NCBI GenBank assembly: GCA_018609825.1
Contig: JAHEOA010000198.1
Span: 1 to 13,364, forward strand
Reading direction: 5' to 3'
Length of the DNA stretch: 13,364 nt
From: Candidatus Bipolaricaulota bacterium
GTDB lineage: Bacteria > Bipolaricaulota > Bipolaricaulia > RBG-16-55-9
The position numbers were made by a program, and so were the translations under genes. The notes under the pieces are model-generated. The model did not search any database. It saw only the letters and a program-made list of their open reading frames with translations, and was not told where the DNA came from. Positions 1 to 5,987 of this stretch are shown one piece after another (positions within the stretch are counted from its first letter, which is position 1; the number at the start of each line of letters is the position of its first letter).

Positions 1-2
1 AG

Positions 3-101
3 ACCCGCCAGGCGGAACTGTGCCCGAGCTGCGGCGGGCTACTGATGTTCACCAACGGCTGTTATCTCTGCCAGGACTGTGGCTTCAGCGAGTGCGATTG
101 A
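3..101 (+). CDS. C-terminal end of probable B12-dependent ribonucleotide reductase (partial)
   Basis: Only the last 32 residues and the TGA stop lie in the window; the gene begins upstream. The visible part is a four-cysteine zinc ribbon, CPSCG then CYLCQDCG about ten residues later, ending in GFSECD. A short zinc ribbon of this form closes the adenosylcobalamin-dependent (class II) ribonucleotide reductases, which make deoxyribonucleotides without needing oxygen; there the terminal cysteines are thought to re-reduce the active site. The final C-x-D matches that idea. Zinc ribbons also end other proteins, and no catalytic domain is visible, so the family call is inferred from the tail alone. 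The gene converges on the cyclic-di-GMP gene, with two hairpins between them. Confidence 0.6.
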   Translation, partial: TRQAELCPSCGGLLMFTNGCYLCQDCGFSECD

Positions 102-155
102 TCGTCGGGTGAACCGACCGGAGGCGGGTCGTCATTCCGTGAGCTGATCATCCCC

Positions 156-180
156 ATCGGCGCCCCGACCCGACGCCGAT
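156..180. other. 7-bp hairpin downstream of the partial reductase gene
   Basis: ATCGGCG at 156-162 pairs exactly with CGCCGAT at 174-180 around an 11-base loop. A longer-range 8-bp inverted repeat, CGTCGGGT at 103-110 with ACCCGACG at 168-175, overlaps it, so the two pairings compete. There is no T-run. It may help 3'-end formation, or simply reflect the high GC content. Confidence 0.35.
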
Positions 181-204
181 AGCGACCTCACCCCCCGACG
201 GATT

Positions 205-236
205 GAGGGCGCCCCGTGGCCAGACGGGGCGCCCTC
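205..236. terminator. Bidirectional GC-rich terminator hairpin between convergent genes
   Basis: GAGGGCGCCCCGT at 205-217 pairs perfectly over 13 bp with ACGGGGCGCCCTC at 224-236, with a 6-base loop. It lies 103 bases past the stop of the left gene and 13 bases past the stop of the convergent right gene, so it can serve both. There is no strong T-tract on either side, as is common for terminators in GC-rich genomes. Confidence 0.75.
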
Positions 237-248
237 GTATGGCTCATC

Positions 249-2711
249 TCAGTCCGATGCATCCCGTTGCGTATCCATGGCGACGACCGACACGGGACTC
301 GGGCGGTCGATGACGAAGCCCTGGGCGTAGTCCACTTCGAGTTCGGTCAGCATCCGGAACGTCGCCTCGTCTTCCACGTACTCCGCGATCGTCTGAATGC
401 CCATCGCCTGGGCGATGTGCACGATGGAACGCACGATGTGCTGATCCAGGGGCTCATTGGCCAAGTCGCGAACGAAGTCGCCGTCGATCTTGAGGTAATC
501 CACGGGCAGATGCTTCAGGTGATAGAACGTGGAGAAGCCGACGCCGAAGTCGTCGAGCGCGAACTTGCAGCCAAGCGCCTTCAGGCGACGGATGAATTCG
601 GCCGCTTGGCTGACGTTGGAAATCGCGTCGGTCTCGGTGATCTCCAGGGTCAGGTAGCTGGGGTCGATGTCGTAGGTGTGGAGGAAGTCCTCGATGTAGT
701 CGATCAAGTCGGCGTCGCCGATGGCCTTGGCGGACAGGTTGACCTCGAAGCACGTCCAATGGCCGTTCCGTTGATCGTCCGCCAGAAGTCGAACGGCTTC
801 TCCGATCACCCAGCGGTCAATATCGAGCATCAGCCCGAAGCGCGTCGCGGCCTCCAGGAACGCGCCCGGCAGGATCTCGCGCTCGTCCCCTTCCATGCGC
901 AACAACAGCTCGGCCCCGTGACTGCGATCCTGAGCAAGGTCCCAGACCGACTGTCGATACAGCCGAAACCGGTCTTCCTCCAGGGCCTCGCGGATCCGCT
1001 CGGCCCAGTTCAGGTCATCGCCCCGCCGGGCGTCGCCTTCGGGGTTGCCGGCGTACACGTGACAGCGGTTGCCGCCCTCTTCCTTGGCCTGGCGCGTGGC
1101 GCGCTCGACGCACGTCACGAGCTCGGTCTCGGTCTGACCGTCGTCGGGGAAGCGAGCGATGCCAATACTGACGGTCAGGCGGATCGGCTCCTCGTCCCTC
1201 GCGGTTCGGAGGCTGCGGCTCATCTCAAGGAGCTTTTCCGCGATCGCTTCAGCCTGATCCCGGTCCGCGTCCGAGACCAGCACGGCAAACTCGTCGCCGC
1301 CGACGCGCGCGACCTTGTCCCCGCTGCGGAGATCATCCGTGAGAATATGGGCCAGGTTGACGAGCATCTCGTCGCCGGCCTTGTAACCGAGCCGATCGTT
1401 GATCGCCTTGAACCGATCCACGTCGATCCAGAGTAGCGCGCCGTACGATTCGTCTTGGATCGAGCGGGTCAACTCGGCTTGGAGCTCGCCCTCGAAGCGT
1501 CGTCGATTGTGCAGCCCAGTCAGATGGTCGTGGTCGGCCAAGTACGCGAGGCGGGCCTCGAAGCGTTTCCGTTCGGTGATGTCGCGGACGTGGAACAGCA
1601 GCGCCGGCTCACCTTGATACTCGATGTGGTTGGTCCGCATCTCCACCGGCACCGCGTGCCCGTCTTTGGTCCAACTGTAGCCTTCGAACTCGCTGTGCGA
1701 CTTGTCGACAAGCTGTTTGAAGTCGGACTTGGCTTGATCGCGATGTTCGGGCGGGATCGTGTCCATCACGTTTTTGCCGATGAGCTCTTCGCGGGACATG
1801 CCGTGCAACTCGCAGGCGGCCGGGTTGACGTCGAGGATCGTCCCATCGTAGCTCTCCACGAAGACGGCATCCGGCGAGTTTTCGAACAGCTCGCGGAAGC
1901 GCTGCTCGCTCGCCTGCAGCGCCGCCTCGGTGCGGCGCCGTTCGGTGACGTCCTCGACCATGCCGAGGGCGTACTGGGGGGTTCCGCTCGCGTCCCGGAC
2001 CATGGAGACCGTCAATTGGCCCCAAACCACGTTGCCGTCTCTGCAGAGATAGCGCTTCTGGATGCGGTAGGATCGGCGTTCGCCCTCGATCAGTTGGTTG
2101 AACTCGGTCAGATCCGTCTCCCGGTCGTCCGGGTGCGTGATCTCGGCGAAGTGAATACCTTGGAGCTCCTCGGCGGTGTAGCCGAGCATCGTCCGAAGCG
2201 CTGGATTGGTGTCCAGGACGCTCCCGTCGGTGCGCACGAGCGCGATGCCGATGCCGGCCTCCTCAAAGACCGCCCGGAAGCGGCCCTCGCTCTCGCGCAG
2301 CGCGTCGACCACCTGTCGGCGCTCGCTGATGTCCCGGGAGATGAACAACAGATGGCGTTCCCCGTGCCACTCGACCTTCGATATCGTGTGCTCGACCCAC
2401 AGGACGTTCCCGGAGGGCTGCACGAAGCGATTTCGCAGCCTGTCCGACGTCTTCCGATCGGAATGCAAGAAGGACTGGAGGTGTTCGGCGAGCTCGTGAC
2501 GGTCCTCCGGATGGATGTGTGCCCAGCGTTGATCGGGATCGGCGTAGTCGGACCAATCATATCCCAGAACCTCGAAGAACGCGGGATTGGCATGCAGGAG
2601 GCGACCGTCCTCCGTGGTCAAGTAGATCAGATCATCGGTTGTGGCCCAGAGCAGGTTCAGCAGCTCTTGACGGTCCGAGCGATCCAAGATAGACAAGGTT
2701 CCGTCCAACAA
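249..2711 (-). CDS. PAS-PAS-PAS-GGDEF-EAL cyclic-di-GMP enzyme
   Basis: This 820-residue cytoplasmic signalling protein has no membrane segment. Three PAS/PAC sensor units lie at about 15-130, 140-260 and 265-380, each ending in an RDISERR-like PAC motif. A GGDEF domain follows at about 385-550 and an EAL domain at about 565-810. GGDEF is intact at 471-475 with DHLTGLHNRR ahead of it, and the RxxD product-inhibition site is present (RSGD, 462-465), so diguanylate cyclase activity is likely. The EAL signature reads ELLLR (601-605), but N658, E690, D720-D721, K741, E777 and Q797 are kept, so phosphodiesterase activity remains possible. The start is a TTG touching GGGGAG; a second TTG follows at once, and an in-frame TGA at 2739-2741 rules out a longer form. 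It has no functional link to its neighbours. Confidence 0.93.
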   Translation of the reverse strand: MLDGTLSILDRSDRQELLNLLWATTDDLIYLTTEDGRLLHANPAFFEVLGYDWSDYADPDQRWAHIHPEDRHELAEHLQSFLHSDRKTSDRLRNRFVQPSGNVLWVEHTISKVEWHGERHLLFISRDISERRQVVDALRESEGRFRAVFEEAGIGIALVRTDGSVLDTNPALRTMLGYTAEELQGIHFAEITHPDDRETDLTEFNQLIEGERRSYRIQKRYLCRDGNVVWGQLTVSMVRDASGTPQYALGMVEDVTERRRTEAALQASEQRFRELFENSPDAVFVESYDGTILDVNPAACELHGMSREELIGKNVMDTIPPEHRDQAKSDFKQLVDKSHSEFEGYSWTKDGHAVPVEMRTNHIEYQGEPALLFHVRDITERKRFEARLAYLADHDHLTGLHNRRRFEGELQAELTRSIQDESYGALLWIDVDRFKAINDRLGYKAGDEMLVNLAHILTDDLRSGDKVARVGGDEFAVLVSDADRDQAEAIAEKLLEMSRSLRTARDEEPIRLTVSIGIARFPDDGQTETELVTCVERATRQAKEEGGNRCHVYAGNPEGDARRGDDLNWAERIREALEEDRFRLYRQSVWDLAQDRSHGAELLLRMEGDEREILPGAFLEAATRFGLMLDIDRWVIGEAVRLLADDQRNGHWTCFEVNLSAKAIGDADLIDYIEDFLHTYDIDPSYLTLEITETDAISNVSQAAEFIRRLKALGCKFALDDFGVGFSTFYHLKHLPVDYLKIDGDFVRDLANEPLDQHIVRSIVHIAQAMGIQTIAEYVEDEATFRMLTELEVDYAQGFVIDRPSPVSVVAMDTQRDASD

Positions 2712-2839
2712 CTCCCCGTAGTGTCTCCGCTCAAACGTTCAACATGATACAACAGACGTCAATCCCGTCCGGTGATCCTTCGCACGCTGCGACGGGTCGT
2801 TGACCGATTGATTCGGGGTCCGGTTTGACGGGGAAGGCC

Positions 2840-2855
2840 CTCCGCAGTAACGGAG
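2840..2855 (-). terminator. Weak hairpin just past gatB
   Basis: CTCCG at 2840-2844 pairs with CGGAG at 2851-2855 around a 6-base loop, 12 bases beyond the gatB stop. The stem is short and there is no T-run, so termination before the downstream PAS-GGDEF-EAL gene is uncertain. The rest of the 155-base gap (2712-2866) holds no gene. A TATCAT at 2744-2749 on the minus strand could be a -10 for the PAS gene, but it lacks a convincing -35. Confidence 0.25.
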
Positions 2856-2866
2856 CGAGGCGGTCG

Positions 2867-4288
2867 TCAGTCGGAATCAACCCGCTCGCGCAGCACCCGA
2901 CCGGCCGTCTTCGGATCGGCCCGGCCCTGTGTCTTGGCCATGACCTGACCGACGAGGAAGCCGATCACTTTGTCTTCCCCGCCCCTCAGTTTCTCCACGG
3001 CTTCGGGTTGTTCGGCGATGACCTCATCCACCACGGAGGCCAGCTCGGCCTCGTCGTCGATCTGCTCCAGGCCCCGCTCCTTGACAATGGAGGTGGGTTC
3101 GTTGCCCGACTGGAACGCTTCCTCGAGGACCTCTTTGCCCGTGTTGCGATTGATTGTCCCGTCGCTCACGAACTGGAGGACTTGAGCGAAGTGCTCCGGC
3201 GGCAGGCTCAGCTCGCCCGTGTCGCTGTCGTTCACGAGGCGGAGGAGCTCCGTCATCATCCAGTTGCTGGCGGTCTTGGGATCAATGTCATGGGCCAGCA
3301 CGGATTGGAAATAGCGGGCGATCTCGGGGTCTTCGCTCAGCACGCCGACGTCGTAGTCGGGCAGGCCCAGCTCCTCGCGCCAACGCCGACGGAGCGTCTC
3401 GGGCAGTTCCGGCAGGCGCGCCTGCAGGTCCTGGGTCCAAGCGTCGTCGACGACAACGGGGACCAGGTCGGGATCCGGAAAGTAGCGATAGTCCTCGGCC
3501 TCCTCCTTGGCGCGCTGCAGCTGGACCTGCTCGGTGTCCGGGTTCCATCCGAACGTCTGCTGCACGATCGTGCCGCCGGACTGGACGAGCCCCCGTTGGC
3601 GCTCGATCTCGACCCCGAGCGCTTCCTCCACCGCGCGGAAGGAGTTCATGTTCTTAATCTCGGTCTTCGTGCCGGCTTTTCCCTCCGCGGAGATGGAGAC
3701 GTTGGCGTCGCAGCGCAGCTCGCCCTTGGCCATGTCCCCGCGCGCCACGCCGGCGTAGCGCAGCGTCCGTCGCAGTTCGCGCACGAACGCGGCGGCCTCC
3801 TCGGGCGACGTCAAATCCGGCTCGGTGACGATCTCCATGAGCGGGACGCCGCAACGGTTCAGATCCACGAGACTCCGCCCCGTCTCGGGATCGTGGACGA
3901 GTTTGCCGGCGTCCTCCTCGAGATGGAGACGTCGAATTCGAATCCGCTTTGACTCCGCATCTTCACGAGGGAGATCGAGAAATCCCTCGCGGGAGATCGG
4001 CTCGTCGTACTGGGAGATCTGGTATCCCTTGGGCAGGTCGGGATAGAAGTAGTTCTTGCGATCGAATTTGGAGTGCTCGGGAATCGCACAGTGGAGCGCC
4101 AACGCGGCCTTGAGCGCTTGTTCGATGGCGTATTGGTTCAACACGGGCAGCGCGCCGGGCATGCCGAGACAGACCGGGCAGCAGTGCGTGTTGGGCTCGG
4201 CGCCGAAGTAATCCGCGCTGCACCCGCAGAAGAGCTTCGACTCCGTCGTCGGCTTCGCGTGGACTTCTAGACCGATAACCGGGGTCAT
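2867..4288 (-). CDS. gatB: Aspartyl/glutamyl-tRNA amidotransferase subunit B
   Basis: GatB is the subunit of GatCAB that binds misacylated Glu-tRNA(Gln) or Asp-tRNA(Asn) and phosphorylates the acyl group so that ammonia from GatA can amidate it. The 473 residues are normal length. Family signatures run in order: [20 protein letters not shown] at the N-terminus, [63 protein letters not shown] and EIKNMNSF, then the C-terminal helical and YqeY-like tail. Cysteines 21, 23, 37 and 40 form the CxC...CxxC zinc site seen in many GatBs. The start is ATG with GAGGGAG about 10 bases upstream. gatA and gatC are not adjacent. It lies 49 bases downstream of the flavoprotein gene and probably shares its promoter. 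Confidence 0.97.
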   Translation of the reverse strand: MTPVIGLEVHAKPTTESKLFCGCSADYFGAEPNTHCCPVCLGMPGALPVLNQYAIEQALKAALALHCAIPEHSKFDRKNYFYPDLPKGYQISQYDEPISREGFLDLPREDAESKRIRIRRLHLEEDAGKLVHDPETGRSLVDLNRCGVPLMEIVTEPDLTSPEEAAAFVRELRRTLRYAGVARGDMAKGELRCDANVSISAEGKAGTKTEIKNMNSFRAVEEALGVEIERQRGLVQSGGTIVQQTFGWNPDTEQVQLQRAKEEAEDYRYFPDPDLVPVVVDDAWTQDLQARLPELPETLRRRWREELGLPDYDVGVLSEDPEIARYFQSVLAHDIDPKTASNWMMTELLRLVNDSDTGELSLPPEHFAQVLQFVSDGTINRNTGKEVLEEAFQSGNEPTSIVKERGLEQIDDEAELASVVDEVIAEQPEAVEKLRGGEDKVIGFLVGQVMAKTQGRADPKTAGRVLRERVDSD

Positions 4289-4337
4289 GAACGGCTGACT
4301 CCCTCACCCTGGCCTCTGCCTTCCTGGGAGCGGGACG

Positions 4338-4886
4338 TCATTCGGACGGCGGCACGTCGAAGTCGTGGTACGGCTTGCCCTCGACCTGCGCGATCAAATG
4401 GAGCGCGGCGGCCGCGCCGTCGCCCGCTGAGATAATCGCCTGTGACTGATTCCGGGACGTCCAGCCGACCGCGTAGAGGTTCTCGACCGAGGTCTCGCCG
4501 TTGTGGCCCACTTTCGCTTCCTTGCCCTCCATCTCGACGCCGAGGTTTTTCAAGAGATCATTGTTGAGGCCGGTGGCGACGACGAGAAACGTGGCGCTCT
4601 CGCTCGCGCCGTCCTCGGTCGCCACCGTGAACCCGTCCTCGTCCTTTGTGGCGTCGGTCACTTTCGCCGGCCGGATCGCCGTGCCGTAGTCTTCCACTTG
4701 TTCACGGGCGACTTTCAAGAACTCGGACCCGTGCAGTTCCCGGATGCCGAGGTAGTTCCAGAGATAAGCGCTGTGCATCTTGGAGTCGTCGGTGTCGTAG
4801 ACGACGGTATCGAGGCCGTATTTCGAGGTGAACAGGGCGGTGCTGTAGCCGGCCGGGCCGCCGCCGACGATGATCACATCGGCCAT
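4338..4886 (-). CDS. Small single-domain FAD-dependent oxidoreductase (thioredoxin-reductase-like)
   Basis: The protein has 182 residues from an ATG with a strong AAGGAGGA site 6 bases upstream; a longer frame exists upstream but has no such site. The N-terminus, MADVIIVGGGPAGYSTALFT, is a Rossmann FAD-binding motif (GGGPAG at 8-13). Near the C-terminus, ENLYAVGWTSRN followed by SAGDGAAAA is the second FAD motif of the thioredoxin reductase family. The inserted NAD(P)H domain and the redox CxxC of true thioredoxin reductase are both absent, and the protein has no cysteine. It therefore cannot act by disulfide exchange and needs another electron partner. Similar short proteins are familiar from haloarchaea (from memory). 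It is first in a unit with gatB and divergent from the ferredoxin. The function is unknown; electron transfer with that ferredoxin is a guess. Confidence 0.85.
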   Translation of the reverse strand: MADVIIVGGGPAGYSTALFTSKYGLDTVVYDTDDSKMHSAYLWNYLGIRELHGSEFLKVAREQVEDYGTAIRPAKVTDATKDEDGFTVATEDGASESATFLVVATGLNNDLLKNLGVEMEGKEAKVGHNGETSVENLYAVGWTSRNQSQAIISAGDGAAAALHLIAQVEGKPYHDFDVPPSE

Positions 4887-4938
4887 AGGCGTCCTCCTTG
4901 TGGTCGAACCGATTGGTGATGCGGACAGTCTCCCGTGC

Positions 4939-4967
4939 ATTATAGGCGGGGGCTCGTGCTGAGGCAA
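4939..4967 (-). promoter_or_regulatory. Sigma70-type promoter for the flavoprotein-gatB unit
   Basis: Read on the minus strand, TTGCCT (4962-4967) is followed by exactly 17 bases and a perfect TATAAT (4939-4944). Transcription should begin near 4932, giving a leader of about 46 bases before the ATG at 4886. The -35 stands only 23 bases from that of the divergent ferredoxin promoter, so one regulator could affect both. Confidence 0.75.
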
Positions 4968-4990
4968 TCGGAACCGGCTCGATGCGACCC

Positions 4991-5019
4991 TTGACAGGCC
5001 AAATCCGACGTGCTAGGGT
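4991..5019 (+). promoter_or_regulatory. Extended -10 promoter for the ferredoxin/A-type carrier genes
   Basis: A consensus TTGACA (4991-4996), a 17-base spacer and TAGGGT (5014-5019) preceded by TGC, the extended -10 element. The start should lie near 5026. The dyad CCGAC-N8-GTCGG (5005-5022) covers the -10, and the dyad CCGAT-AA-ATCGG (5025-5036) covers the expected start. Either could be an operator, though no regulator gene is in view. Confidence 0.7.
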
Positions 5020-5024
5020 CGGCG

Positions 5025-5036
5025 CCGATAAATCGG
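5025..5036. promoter_or_regulatory. Candidate operator: perfect dyad at the ferredoxin transcription start
   Basis: CCGAT and ATCGG form a perfect 5-bp inverted repeat with a 2-base centre, placed just after the -10 where a repressor could block initiation. AATCGG recurs at 4966-4971 beside the divergent -35, and its complement CCGATT at 4909-4914. Short dyads are common in GC-rich DNA, so this is only a candidate. Confidence 0.3.
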
Positions 5037-5079
5037 AGCGAAATAGTCCGAGTTTTAGCTGCTCGCAAAGGAGCTCCGC

Positions 5080-5343
5080 ATGGCGTTTATCATCGCCGAA
5101 CCGTGCATCGGCACCAAATCGGGCGAGTGCGTCCAAGTCTGTCCCGTCGACTGTATCCACCCGCGCCCGGATGAAGCGGGCTTCGAGCGGACCGACCAAC
5201 TGTTCATCGACCCGGAGACCTGCATCAACTGCGCCGCGTGCGCTGCCGTCTGTCCCGTCGAGGCGATCTATCCGGAGGAGGACCTCCCCGAGCAATGGCG
5301 CCCCTTCATCGAGATCAACGCCCGGCATTACGAGTCCTCATGA
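5080..5343 (+). CDS. 7Fe ferredoxin ([3Fe-4S][4Fe-4S])
   Basis: This 87-residue soluble electron carrier starts at ATG with AAAGGAG 6 bases upstream. The first half reads C9-x7-C17-x3-C21-P, lacking the CxxC of 8Fe ferredoxins because T12 replaces the second cysteine. The second half has C48-x2-C51-x2-C54-x3-C58-P. By the known 7Fe pattern, C9, C17 and C58 hold the [3Fe-4S] cluster, and C21, C48, C51 and C54 hold the [4Fe-4S] cluster. C25 is an extra cysteine at the position that is free in Azotobacter-type FdxA. The C-terminal segment, PEQWRPFIEINARHYE, is typical of this subfamily. The gene leads a short unit with the A-type carrier, 89 bases downstream, and is divergent from the small flavoprotein. 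It may donate electrons for Fe-S assembly, but ferredoxins serve many pathways. Confidence 0.95.
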   Translation: MAFIIAEPCIGTKSGECVQVCPVDCIHPRPDEAGFERTDQLFIDPETCINCAACAAVCPVEAIYPEEDLPEQWRPFIEINARHYESS

Positions 5344-5378
5344 GCGGCCTGCCGCGTCGCCTTCCGATGCGAAAGGCC

Positions 5379-5400
5379 GAGGGCTGACCGAGCAGCCTTC
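5379..5400 (+). terminator. Attenuator-like hairpin between ferredoxin and A-type carrier genes
   Basis: GAGGGCTG (5379-5386) pairs with CAGCCTTC (5393-5400) over 8 bp with one G-T pair and a 6-base loop, followed by TCATCTT. It lies 35 bases past the ferredoxin stop and 32 before the next start. It could end part of the transcripts so that ferredoxin exceeds the carrier. The T-tract is weak. Confidence 0.45.
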
Positions 5401-5432
5401 TCATCTTACCGATCGAAAGGAGGGAGACCCCG

Positions 5433-5834
5433 TTGATCACCGTAACGGAGCGGGCCTCCGCGAAGCGGGATGAGGCCATGCGCGAACAGCCGGCGTCGGT
5501 CTACGGGATCCGATTGGAAGCCGCGACGGCCGGCGGGTGTGGCCCCGGCTGCGGCTGCAGCAGCCTGACGTATCAGATGTATCCGGATACGTCCCGGCCC
5601 ACAGCGACGGACACGGTCGTGGATCGATCTCGGACGCGCCTGTTGATCTCGGAAGCGAGTCGCGCGGCGTTGGAGGGCGCTACGATCGACTTCGTCGAGA
5701 ACGAGGCGGCCGGCCCCAGCTTCACGTTGGTCCCGGTGACGTCGGCGCTGGCCAGCTCGGGCGAGTGCGGCTGCGATGGCGACTGTGATTGTGACTGTGA
5801 ATGTGACTGTGACGGCGACTGGGGGTGTTCCTGA
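5433..5834 (+). CDS. A-type (HesB/IscA-like) iron-sulfur carrier with Cys-Asp-rich tail
   Basis: The protein has 133 residues from a TTG start with AAGGAGGG about 9 bases upstream; MITVTERA matches the usual A-type N-terminus. A-type proteins bind Fe-S clusters or iron and pass them to apo-proteins. The core is recognisable: LEAATAGGC, CSSLTY (family C-S-G-F-S-Y), DTVVD, RLLISEASRAALEGATIDFVE, SFTLVPV. The three family cysteines align as C42, C112 and C114. Two extra cysteines (C36, C40) precede the first. After C114 the tail to residue 133 alternates Cys with Asp or Glu: C118, C120, C122, C124 and C126, then DGDWGCS with C132. That makes 11 cysteines in all, and seven Asp plus one Glu between 115 and 129. 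The tail is encoded by tandem TGTGAN hexamers. Metal binding by the tail is inference. It sits directly before the SUF operon, which lacks its own sufA. Confidence 0.85.
   Translation: MITVTERASAKRDEAMREQPASVYGIRLEAATAGGCGPGCGCSSLTYQMYPDTSRPTATDTVVDRSRTRLLISEASRAALEGATIDFVENEAAGPSFTLVPVTSALASSGECGCDGDCDCDCECDCDGDWGCS
5784..5813 (+). repeat. Tandem hexanucleotide repeat encoding Cys-Asp/Glu
   Basis: Five consecutive in-frame copies of TGTGAN (TGTGAT, TGTGAC, TGTGAA, TGTGAC, TGTGAC) encode CD-CD-CE-CD-CD. Diverged units flank it: TGCGATGGCGAC before and GGCGAC after. Cysteine is TGT throughout the repeat although TGC is used just before it. That fits recent slippage expansion, and the unit length keeps the frame whatever the copy number. 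Confidence 0.85.
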
Positions 5835-5875
5835 TCGCGATGCTGGCGGCGCCACCGGGCTCCCGGGCCGCGATC
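5833..5875 (+). terminator. Hairpin after the A-type carrier gene
   Basis: GATCGCG (5833-5839), overlapping the stop codon, pairs with CGCGATC (5869-5875). Inside, CCGG (5855-5858) pairs with CCGG (5863-5866). No T-run follows. The structure ends ten bases before the TTGACA of the SUF promoter, so it probably separates the ferredoxin/carrier transcript from the SUF operon. Confidence 0.45.
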
Positions 5876-5884
5876 GCCCGCTCG

Positions 5885-5913
5885 TTGACAAAATCAGACC
5901 ATTCTGGTAAGCT
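5885..5913 (+). promoter_or_regulatory. Extended -10 promoter for the SUF operon
   Basis: TTGACA (5885-5890), a 17-base spacer and TAAGCT (5908-5913) with TGG just ahead form an extended -10. The layout (TTGACA-N14-TGN-hexamer) equals that of the ferredoxin promoter. The dyad ACCA-TTC-TGGT (5898-5908) fills the downstream spacer and is a candidate operator. The leader to the sufC ATG is about 68 bases and can fold TTCAG/CTGAA (5941-5945 with 5967-5971) around a GCGA-CGTT-TCGC hairpin whose end touches the AAGGGG ribosome site. Confidence 0.65.
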
Positions 5914-5987
5914 TTTTAGCAGTCCAACGCGCGCTCAGAATTCAGATTCCATGCGACGTTTCGCGACTGAAAGGGGCGACTTCCCAC

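Noticed and set aside
216..2747. Plus-strand open frames opposite the PAS-GGDEF-EAL gene
   Set aside because: No domain signature or ribosome site, and fully covered by the convincing minus-strand gene.
3690..3932. 13-bp direct repeat GAGATGGAGACGT at 3690-3702 and 3920-3932 inside gatB
   Set aside because: The copies are read in different frames of gatB, and about one such 13-mer pair is expected by chance in a window this long.
4887..4967. N-terminal extension of the small flavoprotein by 27 residues to an ATG at 4967
   Set aside because: It would run through the predicted promoter, whereas the ATG at 4886 has a strong AAGGAGGA site and begins directly at the FAD-binding motif.
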